Source of the DNA: Xanthomonas sacchari
GTDB lineage: Bacteria; Pseudomonadota; Gammaproteobacteria; Xanthomonadales; Xanthomonadaceae
Direction of reading: 5' to 3'
DNA: 64,000 nucleotides
Assembly: GCF_024266585.1 (NCBI RefSeq)
Contig: NZ_CP100647.1
Coordinates: forward strand, 2,213,001-2,277,000
Shown here: one piece after another, positions 8,772-18,952 of the stretch
Layout: each line of letters begins with the position of its first letter
Position numbering within the stretch: the first letter of the stretch is position 1
Translations under genes and position numbers: made by a program
Notes under the pieces: model-generated
Databases searched by the model: none
Told to the model about the DNA's origin: nothing
Seen by the model: only the letters and a program-made list of their open reading frames with translations

Positions 8772-9905
8772 ATGAAGGTGGTACATGTGGTGCGCCAGTT
8801 CCATCCGTCGGTGGGCGGCATGGAGGAGGTGGTGCTGAACATCGCGCGCCGCCATCTGCAACAGGGGCGCGACCAGGTCGAGGTGGTGAGCCTGGACCGG
8901 GTGTTCACCGATTCGCAGCAGCGCCTGGCGCCGCGCGATGCGTACCAGGACGTGCCGATCGCGCGTCTGGCCTACCGCGGCTCCTCGCGCTACCCGCTGG
9001 CGCCGTCGGTGCTGGCGGCGGTACGCGGCGCGGATCTGCTGCACGTGCACGGCATCGATTTCTTCTACGACTTCCTGGCCCTGACCCGGCCGTTGCACCG
9101 CATCCCGATGATCGTGTCCACCCATGGCGGCTTCTTCCACACCACCTATGCCTCGCGCCTGAAGATGCTCTGGTTCAAGACCCTCACCCGCGCCTCGGCG
9201 CTGGCCTATGCGCGGGTGGTGGCGACCAGCGAGAACGATGGCCGGCTGTTCTCGCAGGTGGTCGCGCCGCAGCGGCTGCGGGTGATCGAGAACGGCGTGG
9301 ATGTGGACAAGTTCGCCGGCCAGGGCAGCGCCGCGCCCGGGCGCACGCTGATCTACTTCGGGCGCTGGTCGGTCAACAAGGGTTTGCTGGAGACCCTGGA
9401 CCTGCTGCGCGCGCTGGCTGCGCACGACCCGGCCTGGCAGTTGATCGTGGCCGGTCGCGAGTACGACTTCAGCGTGGCCGACCTGCAGCAGGCGATCGCC
9501 GAGCGCGGCCTGCAGCAGCGGGTCCGCCTGCAGGTGGCGCCGACCCAGGCGCAACTGGCGCAGTTGCTCGGTAGCGCGCAGTACTTCGTGTGCCTGTCGC
9601 GGCACGAGGGCTTCGGCCTGGCCGCGGTGGAAGCGATGAGTGCCGGCCTGCTGCCGATCCTCAGCGACATCCCACCGTTCGCGCGCCTGCACCGCGAGTC
9701 GGGGCAGGGCGTGCTGGTCGACCCGGCCGACCCGCAGGCGGCCGCGGCCACTGTGCGCGCCTTCGCCGCCGGCACCGACGCGGATTTCGCCGCGCAGCGC
9801 GCCGCGGCGATGGCGTACGCGCATCGCTACGACTGGGGCCGCGTGGTCGGCGCCTACCTGGACGAATACCGCCTGGCGCTGGGCGGCGCGGAGGGCGGCC
9901 GATGA
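8772..9905 (+). CDS. gumH: Alpha-1,3-mannosyltransferase GumH (GT4)
   Basis: Adds the internal mannose from GDP-mannose to the cellobiosyl lipid intermediate on the cytoplasmic face. The 377 residues form a GT-B fold of family GT4: N-terminal HVVRQFHPSVGGMEEVV, then the C-terminal nucleotide-sugar site with YFGRWSVNKG and the EX7E motif region CLSRHEGFGLAAVEAMSAG. A ribosome site GGAGG lies seven bases before the ATG. The stop overlaps the gumI start as ATGA. Confidence 0.95.
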   Translation: MKVVHVVRQFHPSVGGMEEVVLNIARRHLQQGRDQVEVVSLDRVFTDSQQRLAPRDAYQDVPIARLAYRGSSRYPLAPSVLAAVRGADLLHVHGIDFFYDFLALTRPLHRIPMIVSTHGGFFHTTYASRLKMLWFKTLTRASALAYARVVATSENDGRLFSQVVAPQRLRVIENGVDVDKFAGQGSAAPGRTLIYFGRWSVNKGLLETLDLLRALAAHDPAWQLIVAGREYDFSVADLQQAIAERGLQQRVRLQVAPTQAQLAQLLGSAQYFVCLSRHEGFGLAAVEAMSAGLLPILSDIPPFARLHRESGQGVLVDPADPQAAAATVRAFAAGTDADFAAQRAAAMAYAHRYDWGRVVGAYLDEYRLALGGAEGGR

Positions 9906-10951
9906 GCGGCGAGCGCCAGCGCCACGACGCATCGCACGCGTCCGCGCCGACGATCACGGTGCTGTTGTCGACCGAGCGCCCGACCGCGACCACCAATCCT
10001 TACCTGACCCAACTCTATGCGGCGCTGCCGCCGCAGGTGCGGCTGCGTTTCTTCTCGATGCGCGCGGCGCTGCTGTCGCGCTACGACGTGCTGCACCTGC
10101 ACTGGCCGGAGTACCTGTTGCGGCATCGCACGGCGCTCGGCACGCTGGCCAAGCAGCTCTGCGTCGCGGTGTTGCTGCTGCGCCTGCGCCTGGCCGGCGT
10201 GCCGCTGGTGCGTACCCTGCACAACGTGGCGCCGCACGAGGACAAGGGCTGGCGCGAACGCCTGCTGCTGCGCTGGATCGACCGCCAGACCGCGCGCTGG
10301 ATCCGCATCAATGCGACCACGCCCGCACGCGCGCCGGCCACCGACACCATCCTGCACGGCCATTACCGCGACTGGTACGCGCCGCTGCCGCAACCGCCGC
10401 GGGTCCGCGGGCGCCTGCTGCATTTCGGACTGCTGCGCCCGTACAAGGGCGTGGAGACGCTGGTCGCCACCGTGCATGCGCTGCCGGATCCGCAGCTCAG
10501 CCTGCGCATCGCCGGCAATCCGATCGACGCGCAGATCCGCGGCGTGGTCGAGCGCGCCTGCGCCGAGGATCCGCGGATCAGCGCGCGCCTGCAATACGTC
10601 GAGGACGCGGTGCTGGCGCAGGAGATCGGCGAGGCCGAACTGGTGGTGCTGCCGTACCGGCAGATGCACAACTCCGGCACGCTGCTGTTGGCGCTGTCGC
10701 TGGCGCGCCCGGTGCTGGCGCCGTGGAGCGAGGCCAATGCCGCCATCGCCGACGAGGTCGGTGCGCAATGGGTGCAGCTGTACCAGGGCGAGCTGGATGC
10801 GACGCAACTGGCGCAAGCCCTGGCGCAGGCGCAGCAACTGCCGGCCCACGCCGTGCCGGACCTGTCGCGGCGCGATTGGAACGGCATCGGCCAGCAGCAT
10901 TACCGCAGCTATCTGCAGGCGCTGACCGCGCAGCATGGGGAGGGCGCATGA
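9902..10951 (+). CDS. gumI: Beta-1,4-mannosyltransferase GumI
   Basis: Adds the terminal (external) mannose of the xanthan side chain. The 349 residues have a GT-B-like arrangement with YDVLHLHWPEYLL and LVRTLHNVAPHEDKGW in the N-terminal half and LLHFGLLRPYKGVETLV in the C-terminal half. It starts inside the gumH stop (ATGA) and ends inside the gumJ start (ATGA), so it is translationally coupled on both sides. The first 20 residues are low-complexity and could be a start-site extension. Confidence 0.93.
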   Translation: MSGERQRHDASHASAPTITVLLSTERPTATTNPYLTQLYAALPPQVRLRFFSMRAALLSRYDVLHLHWPEYLLRHRTALGTLAKQLCVAVLLLRLRLAGVPLVRTLHNVAPHEDKGWRERLLLRWIDRQTARWIRINATTPARAPATDTILHGHYRDWYAPLPQPPRVRGRLLHFGLLRPYKGVETLVATVHALPDPQLSLRIAGNPIDAQIRGVVERACAEDPRISARLQYVEDAVLAQEIGEAELVVLPYRQMHNSGTLLLALSLARPVLAPWSEANAAIADEVGAQWVQLYQGELDATQLAQALAQAQQLPAHAVPDLSRRDWNGIGQQHYRSYLQALTAQHGEGA

Positions 10952-12450
10952 GCAGCGCGGAGACGTCGCGGCCGGCGGCGCCGCAACCCGGGCTGGGCGC
11001 GCGCGCGGCCGGCGGCGCTGCGGTGACCATGGCCGGGCAACTGGCCAAGATGGTGGTGCAGTTCGGCGGCATCGTGCTGCTGGCGCGGCTGCTGACGCCC
11101 TACGACTACGGCCTGATGGCGATGGTGACGGCGATCGTCGGCATGGCCGAGATCCTGCGCGATTTCGGCCTGTCCTCGGCGGCGATCCAGGCCAAGCACG
11201 TCAGCCGCGAGCAGCGCGACAACCTGTTCTGGATCAACAGCGGCATCGGCCTGGCGCTGGCGATCGTGGTGTTCCTGTCCTCGTCGTGGATCGCGCACTT
11301 CTATCGCGAGCCGGCCTTGCTGGGCATCTCGCAGGCGCTGGCGGTGACCTTCCTGCTCAACGGCATGACCACCCAGTACCGCGCGCACCTGAGCCGGGCG
11401 CTGCGCTTCGGCCAGGTGTCGCTGAGCGATGTCGGCGCGCAGGTGCTGGGCCTGCTCGCCGGCGTCGGCGTGGCCCTGGCCGGCTACGGCTACTGGGCGC
11501 TGGTCTGGCAGCAGGTGGTGCAGGCGCTGGTCAACCTGCTGATCGCCGGCGCCTGCGCGCGCTGGCTGCCGCGCGGCTACCGGCGCGATGCGCCGATGCG
11601 CACCTTCCTGAGCTTCGGCTGGAACCTGATGGCCGCGCAGTTGCTCGGCTACGCCAGCCGCAACGTCGGCCAGGTGATCATCGGCCACCGCATCGGCGCC
11701 GAGGCGCTGGGCCTGTACAACCGCGCGTTCCAGCTGCTGATGATGCCGCTGAACCAGATCAACGCGCCGGCCACCTCGGTGGCGCTGCCGGTGCTGTCGC
11801 AGCTGCAGGACGACCCGCCGCGCTTCGGCAACTTCCTGCTGCGCGGGCAGACGGTGATGGTGCACCTGATCGTGGCGCTGTTTTCCTTCGCCTGCGCGCT
11901 GGCGCTGCCGCTGATCGTGCTGGTGCTGGGCGAACAATGGCGGCCGGCGGTGCCGCTGTTCCAGGTGCTGACCCTGGGCGGCATCTTCCAGACCGCGTCC
12001 TACGCCACCTACTGGGTGTTCCTGGCGCTGGGCCTGATGCGCCAGCAACTGGTGTACTCGGTGGTGGGGCGGGTGATGCTGATCGCCTGCATCTTCGCCG
12101 GCTCGCTGTGGGGCGTGATGGGCGTGACCGTGGGCTACACGCTGGGCCTGTTGGTGATGTGGCCGCTGTCGGTGATCTGGATCGCGCGCATCGCGCCGCA
12201 GATCCCGGCCTGGGAGCTGTTCAACAATGCCTTGCGCGCCGTGCTCGGCTACGGCGTCTGCGGCGTCGCCGCCTACCTGGCCGCGCAGCAATGGGGCGGC
12301 GCGTCGCTGTGGCTGCAGCTCGTCGTCGGCGCGGCGGCGATGGCGCTGTCTGGCCTGCTGGTGTTCGCGCTGTGGCCGGCGTTCCGCCGCGACGTGCTGG
12401 CGATCCTGCAGATGCGCACGCTGCTGCGCCAGGCGCGGGGCCAGCGATGA
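10948..12450 (+). CDS. gumJ: Xanthan lipid-linked unit flippase GumJ (Wzx-like)
   Basis: Moves the lipid-linked pentasaccharide across the inner membrane. The 500 residues are a polysaccharide-biosynthesis/MOP superfamily protein with about a dozen to fourteen helices; the N-terminal signature is MAGQLAKMVVQFGGIVLLARLL, followed by TPYDYGLMAMVTAIVGMAE. The chosen ATG lies in the ATGA overlap with gumI. A 52-base gap follows before gumK. Confidence 0.95.
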   Translation: MSSAETSRPAAPQPGLGARAAGGAAVTMAGQLAKMVVQFGGIVLLARLLTPYDYGLMAMVTAIVGMAEILRDFGLSSAAIQAKHVSREQRDNLFWINSGIGLALAIVVFLSSSWIAHFYREPALLGISQALAVTFLLNGMTTQYRAHLSRALRFGQVSLSDVGAQVLGLLAGVGVALAGYGYWALVWQQVVQALVNLLIAGACARWLPRGYRRDAPMRTFLSFGWNLMAAQLLGYASRNVGQVIIGHRIGAEALGLYNRAFQLLMMPLNQINAPATSVALPVLSQLQDDPPRFGNFLLRGQTVMVHLIVALFSFACALALPLIVLVLGEQWRPAVPLFQVLTLGGIFQTASYATYWVFLALGLMRQQLVYSVVGRVMLIACIFAGSLWGVMGVTVGYTLGLLVMWPLSVIWIARIAPQIPAWELFNNALRAVLGYGVCGVAAYLAAQQWGGASLWLQLVVGAAAMALSGLLVFALWPAFRRDVLAILQMRTLLRQARGQR

Positions 12451-12502
12451 GTGAGGTACGCCTGCGTGTTCTTCTTCTTCCATTCCGCATAGGAGCGACG
12501 GC

Positions 12503-13690
12503 ATGAGCGACTCTTCCGCAGCGACGCTGTCCGCGTCTGCGCCGGCCGCGGCCGCCAGCGGCCGTGCGCCGTGCTACCTGGTGCTGTCGGCGCACGACTA
12601 CCGCACGCCGCGCCGCGCCAACATCCACTTCATCGCCGACGAGCTGGCCAAGCGCGGCACCACGCGCTTCTTCTCGCTGCGCTACAGCCTGCTGTCGCGG
12701 CTCAAGGGCGACCTGCGCCTGCCGCTGGACGCCAGCGCCAACCGCGTGGTCCGCCACAACGGCGTGGACTGCTATCTGTGGCGCGCGCTGCTGCATCCGT
12801 TCAACACCCGGCGGCGCTGGCTGCGGCCGCTGGAAGACCTGATGTTCAAGCTGTATGCGGCCTGGGCGCCAGCGACGCTGATCCGCTGGATCCGCGAGGC
12901 CGACGTGATCGTGTTCGAGAGCGGCATCGCGGTGGCGTTCATCGCGCTGGCGGCGCGGATCAATCCGACCGCGCGCAAGGTGTACCGCGCCTCCGACGGC
13001 TTGAGCACGATCAACGTCGCCGACTACATCGAGCGCGAGTTCGACCGCGTGGCGCCGAGCCTGGACGTGATCGCACTGGTATCGCCGGCAATGGCCGAGG
13101 AGGTCGCCAGCCGCCACAACGTGTACCACGTCGGCCACGGCGTGGATCACGACCTGCACACGCTCGGCGATCCGTCGCCGTACGGCGAGGGCATCCATGC
13201 GGTGGCGGTGGGCTCGATGCTGTTCGACCCCGCGTTCTTCGTCGCTGCCAGCCGCGCCTTCCCGCAGGTCACCTTCCACGTCATCGGCTCGGGCATGGGC
13301 CGCGCACCGGGCTACGGCGACAACGTGGTGGTGTACGGCGAGATGAAGCATGCCGAGACCATCCGCTACATCAAGCACGCCCGCTTCGGCATCGCCCCGT
13401 ACGCCTCCGAGCAGGTGCCGGCCTACCTGGCCGACAGCTCGATGAAGCTGCTGCAGTACGACTTCTTCGGCCTGCCGGCGGTGTGCCCCAATGCCGTGGT
13501 CGGCCGCTATCCGTCGCGCTTCGGCTACACCCCGGGCGACGAAGCATCCATCGTCGCGGCGATCGGGCAGGCGCTGCAGGCGCCGCACGTACGCCATCGC
13601 CAGTGCCTGAGCTGGTCCGACACCACCGACCGGGTCCTGGACCCGGCCGCCTATCCGGAGACGCGCCTGTTCGCCGACGGCGTGGCCTAG
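12503..13690 (+). CDS. gumK: Beta-1,2-glucuronosyltransferase GumK (GT70)
   Basis: Adds glucuronic acid from UDP-GlcA to the internal mannose; a peripheral inner-membrane enzyme. The 395 residues include a variable Ala/Ser-rich N-terminus (about 1-28), the core start [20 protein letters not shown], and the donor-domain segments [12 protein letters not shown] and [22 protein letters not shown] lies seven bases upstream of the ATG. In X. campestris a separate promoter has been reported for gumK; the 52-base gap here could hold one, but no clear boxes are visible. Confidence 0.95.
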   Translation: MSDSSAATLSASAPAAAASGRAPCYLVLSAHDYRTPRRANIHFIADELAKRGTTRFFSLRYSLLSRLKGDLRLPLDASANRVVRHNGVDCYLWRALLHPFNTRRRWLRPLEDLMFKLYAAWAPATLIRWIREADVIVFESGIAVAFIALAARINPTARKVYRASDGLSTINVADYIEREFDRVAPSLDVIALVSPAMAEEVASRHNVYHVGHGVDHDLHTLGDPSPYGEGIHAVAVGSMLFDPAFFVAASRAFPQVTFHVIGSGMGRAPGYGDNVVVYGEMKHAETIRYIKHARFGIAPYASEQVPAYLADSSMKLLQYDFFGLPAVCPNAVVGRYPSRFGYTPGDEASIVAAIGQALQAPHVRHRQCLSWSDTTDRVLDPAAYPETRLFADGVA

Positions 13691-13729
13691 CGCGTTTCAC
13701 CGTCCACCCTGCGCAACCAAGGAGGACTG

Positions 13730-14521
13730 ATGTCCGCATTGCAAAAATGGATCGATTACGAGGAGCGCCGGGCGCTGTTCTGGTGGAAGCCGAAGAACGG
13801 CGAGATCAACGTCGGCGATCATCTTTCCAAGATCATCGTCTCCAACGTACTCGGCCAGCGCGACCGCACCTTGCTGGACAAGCGCGACAAACGCACGCGG
13901 CTGATCGCGATCGGCTCGGTGCTGCATTTCGCCCGCGACGGCGACACGGTCTGGGGCAGCGGCGTCAACGGCAAGATCCCCGCCGACCGCCATGGCTTCC
14001 GCCACCTCGACGTGCGCGCCGTGCGCGGCCCCATGACCCGCGCGTTCCTGCGCGAGCGCGGCCTGCGGGTGCCGGAGGTGTACGGTGACCCGGGCCTGCT
14101 GATGCCGCTGTTCTTCCCGCGCGAAGCGCTGGCGCCGGCCCCGGCGCGGCGGCCGTTCCTGGTGGTGCCGCATTTCAACGAACCGCTGGAGAAATACGCC
14201 GGCTACAAGGACCATCTGGTGCTGCCGAACCGGCAGCCGGCCGCCTTCGTGCGGCAACTGCTCGGCGCCGACCTGATCGTGTCCAGTTCGCTGCACGGCC
14301 TGATCCTGGCCGAGGCCTACGGCGTGCCGTCGGTGTACCTGGACTGGGGCAACGGCGAGGACCGCTTCAAGTACGATGACTACTACGCCGGCACCGGCCG
14401 CAGCCGCTGGCATGCCGGGCGGAGCGTGGAGGAGTGCGTGACCCTGGGCGGCAATACCGTGTTCGACCTGGCCGCGGTGCAGCGCGGCCTGCTGGAGAGC
14501 TTTCCGCATGACCTCTGGTGA
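13730..14521 (+). CDS. gumL: Xanthan ketal pyruvate transferase GumL
   Basis: Adds 4,6-linked pyruvate ketal from phosphoenolpyruvate to the terminal mannose. The 263 residues belong to the polysaccharide pyruvyl transferase family, with the N-terminal WWKPKNGEINVGDHLSKII, VRGPMTRAFLRERGL, YGDPGLLMP and the conserved SSLHGLILAEAYGVPSV. AAGGAGG lies about six bases upstream. The 3' end overlaps gumM by 14 bases. Confidence 0.96.
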   Translation: MSALQKWIDYEERRALFWWKPKNGEINVGDHLSKIIVSNVLGQRDRTLLDKRDKRTRLIAIGSVLHFARDGDTVWGSGVNGKIPADRHGFRHLDVRAVRGPMTRAFLRERGLRVPEVYGDPGLLMPLFFPREALAPAPARRPFLVVPHFNEPLEKYAGYKDHLVLPNRQPAAFVRQLLGADLIVSSSLHGLILAEAYGVPSVYLDWGNGEDRFKYDDYYAGTGRSRWHAGRSVEECVTLGGNTVFDLAAVQRGLLESFPHDLW

Positions 14522-15299
14522 GCGCGCCGAGGACGCGGTACTGGCGCTGGGCGGCTATCCGATCCTGCGCAGCACCGAGACCGATTTCGTCGCCACGCTG
14601 CTGCAGGCGCTGGCGCGCGGCGAGCGCCGCCAGGTGTTCTTCGCCAACACCAACTTCGTGGTGCAGTGCCAGGCCCTGCGCGAAGGGCTGATGGCGCCGG
14701 GCGTGTGCATCGTCAACGACGGCATCGGCATGGACCTGGGCGCGCTGCTGGTGCACGGCCGCCGCTTCGCCGGCAATCTCAACGGCACCGACCTGATCCC
14801 GGCGCTGTGCCGGAAGAGTGCGCGCCCGCTGCGCTTCTTCCTGCTCGGCGGCCGCCCCGGCGTGGCCGAGGCCGCGGCGCGGACCTTGCGGCAGACGCTG
14901 GGACAGGAGGTGGTCGGCACCTGCGACGGCTATGCCGAGTTCGCCGCCGCCGGCGCCGGCCTGGCCGCGCGCATCAACGCCAGCGGCGCCGATGTGCTGC
15001 TGGTGGCTTTCGGCAATCCGCTGCAGGAGCGCTGGCTGCTGCAGCAGGCCGCGCAGCTGCAGGTGCCGCTGGCGTTCGGCGTGGGCGCGCTGCTGGACTT
15101 CCTGTCCGGCACCGCCCGGCGCGCACCGGCCTGGGTGCGTCGGCTGCGCCTGGAATGGATCTATCGTCTGCTGCGCGAGCCGCGGCGCCTGCTCAAGCGC
15201 TACAGCTGGGACCTGCTGGTGTTCTTCGCCCTGTGCCTGCGCCATGGTCGGCGCCTGAGCGCGGTGCCGCCCGTGCGCGACTCGCTGCGCCCGTCGTGA
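14508..15299 (+). CDS. gumM: Beta-1,4-glucosyltransferase GumM (GT26)
   Basis: Adds the second glucose to glucose-PP-undecaprenol, making the cellobiose backbone unit. The 263 residues are of the WecG/TagA/CpsF family: FFANTNFVVQCQAL, the acidic motif VNDGIGMDLGALL, RFFLLGGRPGVAE and VAFGNPLQERWL, with an amphipathic, basic C-terminus (RLRLEWIYRLLREPRRLLKR) typical of membrane association. The overlap with gumL implies coupled translation. Confidence 0.96.
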   Translation: MTSGERAEDAVLALGGYPILRSTETDFVATLLQALARGERRQVFFANTNFVVQCQALREGLMAPGVCIVNDGIGMDLGALLVHGRRFAGNLNGTDLIPALCRKSARPLRFFLLGGRPGVAEAAARTLRQTLGQEVVGTCDGYAEFAAAGAGLAARINASGADVLLVAFGNPLQERWLLQQAAQLQVPLAFGVGALLDFLSGTARRAPAWVRRLRLEWIYRLLREPRRLLKRYSWDLLVFFALCLRHGRRLSAVPPVRDSLRPS

Positions 15300-15373
15300 C
15301 CTCGGCCGGCCATGGCCGGGGAAATGGCGTCGCCTGACATCCGCACGGTCATGTGCCGGATTAGACTGGGCGC

Positions 15374-15844
15374 ATGTCCAGCGCCGCCGCTTTCCGAATC
15401 GCCGCCCTGGTGCGCGACCTGTCGCTGCTGCCGCACCCCGAAGGCGGGCGCTACGCGCGCGTGCACACCTCGGCCTTGCAGGTGCAACACGAAGAAACGC
15501 TGCGCCCGGCCTGCACCGCGATCCGCTTCCTGCTGGCGCACGGCGAGGTCAGCAACTGGCACCGCATCGATGCCGACGAGACCTGGCAATGGGAAGAGGG
15601 CGGGGCGCTGGAACTGCTCGGCTTCGATCCGCAGCATGGCCTGCAGCGCTACCGGCTGGATGCCAGCGAGCGCGGCGGCATGCCGTCGGTGGTGATCGCG
15701 GCCGGCACCTGGCAGGCGGCGCGTCCGCTGGCCGACTATTGCCTGGTGCGTTGCGTGGTGGCGCCGGGCTTCCTGTGGGAGCGCTTCGAACTGCTGGCGG
15801 ACACCGATCCGCTGGCCGCGCACCTGCCGAAGCTGGCGGGCTGA
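15374..15844 (+). CDS. Cupin superfamily protein (DUF985/Cupin_5 type)
   Basis: A 156-residue single-domain beta-barrel protein. The conserved segments are LSLLPHPEGGRYARVH, IRFLLAHGEVSNWHRID and DETWQWEEGGALELL, and the C-terminal VAPGFLWERFELL is characteristic of this family. No catalytic role is established and none is assigned here. It lies 74 bases after gumM and its stop overlaps the gumN start (TGATG), so it may be transcribed with the end of the gum operon. The classical X. campestris cluster has no cupin here. Confidence 0.85.
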   Translation: MSSAAAFRIAALVRDLSLLPHPEGGRYARVHTSALQVQHEETLRPACTAIRFLLAHGEVSNWHRIDADETWQWEEGGALELLGFDPQHGLQRYRLDASERGGMPSVVIAAGTWQAARPLADYCLVRCVVAPGFLWERFELLADTDPLAAHLPKLAG

Positions 15845-16908
15845 TGCCGCTGCGGACGGGGAGTGCGGCGACCGCGCTGCAAGCGGTCGGGCGCCGGATC
15901 GGGCCGGCGGTGTGCCTGGCTGCGGCGTTGCTGGCGGCGGGCATGCCCGCCGCGCAGGCGCAGACCGCGGTGCCGGCCGCGCCAACGAATCCACCGGTGG
16001 TCGACCTGGAGGCGGTGCTGGTCAGCGGGCGCCAGCCCGGCCCCGGCCTGTGGCAGGTCCGCCGCGGCGACCACGTGCTGTGGATCCTCGGCACGGTGTC
16101 GCCGCTGCCCCGGCGCATGCAGTGGGAATCGGGCGAAGTGGAGCGGGTGATCGCCGAATCGCAACAGGTGATTGCGGCGCCGACGGTGACGCTGCGTTCG
16201 AACCTGGGCATGTTCCGCACCATGTTGCTGCTGCCGGCCTTGCTCAAGGCGCGGCGCAATCCCGACGACCGCACGTTGCAGGAAGTCCTGCCGCCCGAGC
16301 TGTACGCGCGCTGGCTGCCGCTGAAGGCGCGCTACCTGGGCCGCGACGGCGGCGTGGAACGCTGGCGGCCGGTGTTCGCCGCGCAGGAACTGTACGAAGC
16401 GGCGATGCGCAAGTCCGGCCTGGTCCTGGGCAGCGTCGTGCAGCCGGTGGTCGAGCGCGCGGCCAAACGCGCCAAGGTGCCGATCGTGCCGGTGGTGGTC
16501 GAGGTGAGCGTGCCCGACGCCAAGCGCGCGCTGCAGGAATTCCGTGCGACGTCGCTCAACGACAGCACCTGCTTTGCGCGCACGCTGCAGGTCATCGACC
16601 GCGACCTGCAGACGATGCGCCTGCGCGCCAACGCCTGGGCCATCGGCGATCTGGACACGCTGGCCACGCTGCCGGCCAACGATCAGTACCGGGTCTGCCT
16701 GGACGCGGTCGGCGACGCGGCGATCGCGCGCAAGCTGGGCCTGGGCGACGTGCGCCAGCGTGCGCAGGCGGCGTGGCTGCAGGCGGCCGAGCGGGCGCTG
16801 GCGCAGCACCGCTCCAGTTTCGCGGTGCTGCCGATGCAGACCTTGCAGGAACCCGGCGGGCCGCTGGATCGGCTGCGCGCCCGCGGCGACGAGGTGATCA
16901 CGCCCTAG
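15844..16908 (+). CDS. gumN: TraB/GumN-family exported protein
   Basis: A 354-residue protein with an Ala-rich N-terminal signal region (cleavage probably after AAQAQ near residue 40) and a TraB/GumN domain (LWQVRRGDHVLWILGTVSPL, ADVRQRAQ-like helices, Arg/Ala-rich). Its role in xanthan production is not established. The paralogue at 52109-53089 has His residues in LGSFHML and VVVGALHLL; the matching places here read LGTVSPL and FAVLPMQTL, so both are missing. This suggests an inactive or re-purposed member. It converges on dxs. Confidence 0.8.
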   Translation: MPLRTGSAATALQAVGRRIGPAVCLAAALLAAGMPAAQAQTAVPAAPTNPPVVDLEAVLVSGRQPGPGLWQVRRGDHVLWILGTVSPLPRRMQWESGEVERVIAESQQVIAAPTVTLRSNLGMFRTMLLLPALLKARRNPDDRTLQEVLPPELYARWLPLKARYLGRDGGVERWRPVFAAQELYEAAMRKSGLVLGSVVQPVVERAAKRAKVPIVPVVVEVSVPDAKRALQEFRATSLNDSTCFARTLQVIDRDLQTMRLRANAWAIGDLDTLATLPANDQYRVCLDAVGDAAIARKLGLGDVRQRAQAAWLQAAERALAQHRSSFAVLPMQTLQEPGGPLDRLRARGDEVITP

Positions 16909-17038
16909 GGCGCGTCATCTGGGAGGGATGGGCCGCCCTGGCGTGCGCGCGGTGTCGGGACGCGTGCGGACCGCCTGCGTCGCGTCGTGCAGGCAGGCGC
17001 AGCAGACAGTGCAGCAGCGCTCGCGGTGACCGCCGCCG

Positions 17039-18952
17039 TCAGCCCGCGGCGGTGCGCGGCGCGTTGCCGCTGGCGGCCAGCTGCGGCCAGCGCGCCAGCA
17101 CCGCGGCGCGGATGCCGGCGGCGTCGATGCCGGCTTCGGCCAGCAACTGCTCGCGGCTGGCGTGATGCTGGAACGCGTCGGGCAGACCCAGGTGCAGGAT
17201 CGGGCGCAGCACGCCTTCGGCATTGAACAGTTCGGACACGCCGGCGCCGGCGCCGCCGGCCACCACGTTGTCCTCGATGGTCACGAAGCCGTCGTGGCTC
17301 TGCGCCAGTTCCAGCAGCAGCGCCCGGTCCAGCGGCTTGACGAAGCGCATGTTGACCACGCTCAGGCCCAGTTCGCGGCCGACCTGTTCGGCCGCCGCCA
17401 GGGTCGCGCCGAACGCCAGCAACGCCAGCGTGTGGCCCTGCGCGCGCAGCTGCGCCTTGCCGATCGGCAAGGGCTCCAGCGTGGTCCCCGGGGCGATCCC
17501 GGGACCGGTGCCGCGCGGGTAGCGCACCGCGGCCGGGCCGCGGTGGCGCAGGCCGGTGCTGAGCAGTTGCCGGCATTCGGCTTCGTCGGCCGGCGCCATC
17601 ACCACCAGGTGCGGCACGCAGCGCAGGAAACTCAGGTCCAGGTTGCCGGCATGGGTGGCCCCGTCCGGGCCGACCACGCCGCCGCGGTCGATCGCGAACA
17701 GCACGTCGAGCTGCTGCAGCGCCACGTCGTGCACCAGTTGGTCGTAGCCGCGCTGCAGGAAGGTGGAGTAGATCGCCACCACCGGCTTGGCGCCGTGCAC
17801 GGCCATGCCCGCGGCGAGGGTCACCGCATGCTGCTCGGCGATCGCCACATCGAAGTAGCGCTGCGGGTACTCCTTGCTGAAGCGTACCAGGCCCGAGCCT
17901 TCGCGCATCGCCGGGGTGATCGCCAGCAGCGCCGGTTCGGCCGCGGCCATGTCGCAGATCCAGTCGCCGAACACGTCGGTGTAGGTCGGGGCCTTGGCGC
18001 CCGGCTTGGGCACCAGACCCTTGCTCGGGTCGAACGGGCCGACCGCGTGGTAGCCGATCTGGTCGCCCTCGGCCAGCTCGTAGCCCTTGCCCTTGGTGGT
18101 GATGACGTGCAGCAACTGCGGACCCTTCAGGGTCTTGAGCGTCTTCAGCGCGCCGAGCAGCGCCGGCAGGTCGTGGCCGTCGATCGGGCCGGTGTAGTGG
18201 AAGCCCATTTCCTCGAACAGCGTGGATGGCACGAACATGCCCTTCCAGTGCTCTTCCCAGCGCCGCACGAAGCGCGCGGTGGGGTTGCTCTTCTTGTCGC
18301 CGAGGATCTTCTTGCCGCCCTCGCGGATGGCGTTGAGGGTCTTGCTGCCGCTCATCCGCCCCAGCATCTTGGTGACCCCGCCGACCGCCTCGGAGATCGA
18401 CATGCGGTTGTCGTTGAGGATCACCAGCAGGTTCGGTTCCGGGTCCATGCCGCCGGCGTGGTTCAGCGCCTCGTAGGCCATGCCGGCGGTCATCGCGCCG
18501 TCGCCGATCACCGCCACCACCTTGCGCTCGTCGCCGCTGCGCTGCAGCGCCACCGCCATGCCCAGCGCGGCCGAGATCGAGGTGGAGGAATGGCCGACGC
18601 CGAAGGTGTCGTATTCGCTTTCCTCGCGCTTGGGGAACGGCGCCACGCCATCGGCCTGCTTGACCGTGTGGATGCGGTCGCGGCGCCCGGTGAGGATCTT
18701 GTGCGGGTAGGTCTGGTGGCCGACGTCCCAGACCAACTGATCGACCGGCGTGTCGTACAGGTAATGCAGGGCCACGGTGAGTTCGATCACGCCCAGCCCG
18801 GCGCCGAAATGGCCGCCGCTCTTGCCGACGCTCTCGATCAGAAAGGCGCGCAGTTCCTCGGCGATGGCCGGCAGCTCCGCTTCATCGAAGCAACGCAGTT
18901 CGGCGGGGACCTGGATGCGCGAGAGGCGCGGATAGCGGGTGGGATCGATCAT
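17039..18952 (-). CDS. dxs: 1-deoxy-D-xylulose-5-phosphate synthase
   Basis: Condenses pyruvate and glyceraldehyde-3-phosphate, the first step of the MEP isoprenoid pathway; thiamine-diphosphate dependent. The 637 residues match the family length. The ThDP motif [18 protein letters not shown] ends with NDNRMSIS; the N-terminal [21 protein letters not shown], the transketolase pyrimidine segment [16 protein letters not shown] and the C-terminal domain are all present. It is a single gene facing gumN, and the isoprenoid supply also feeds undecaprenyl phosphate used by the neighbouring gum pathway, though that link may be chance. Confidence 0.97.
   Translation of the reverse strand: MIDPTRYPRLSRIQVPAELRCFDEAELPAIAEELRAFLIESVGKSGGHFGAGLGVIELTVALHYLYDTPVDQLVWDVGHQTYPHKILTGRRDRIHTVKQADGVAPFPKREESEYDTFGVGHSSTSISAALGMAVALQRSGDERKVVAVIGDGAMTAGMAYEALNHAGGMDPEPNLLVILNDNRMSISEAVGGVTKMLGRMSGSKTLNAIREGGKKILGDKKSNPTARFVRRWEEHWKGMFVPSTLFEEMGFHYTGPIDGHDLPALLGALKTLKTLKGPQLLHVITTKGKGYELAEGDQIGYHAVGPFDPSKGLVPKPGAKAPTYTDVFGDWICDMAAAEPALLAITPAMREGSGLVRFSKEYPQRYFDVAIAEQHAVTLAAGMAVHGAKPVVAIYSTFLQRGYDQLVHDVALQQLDVLFAIDRGGVVGPDGATHAGNLDLSFLRCVPHLVVMAPADEAECRQLLSTGLRHRGPAAVRYPRGTGPGIAPGTTLEPLPIGKAQLRAQGHTLALLAFGATLAAAEQVGRELGLSVVNMRFVKPLDRALLLELAQSHDGFVTIEDNVVAGGAGAGVSELFNAEGVLRPILHLGLPDAFQHHASREQLLAEAGIDAAGIRAAVLARWPQLAASGNAPRTAAG

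Noticed and set aside
17491..17510. GGGGCGATCCCGGGA inside dxs as a third copy of the subtilase upstream element
   Set aside because: Only the central part matches; it lies within conserved coding sequence and lacks GTGTTTCCAC.
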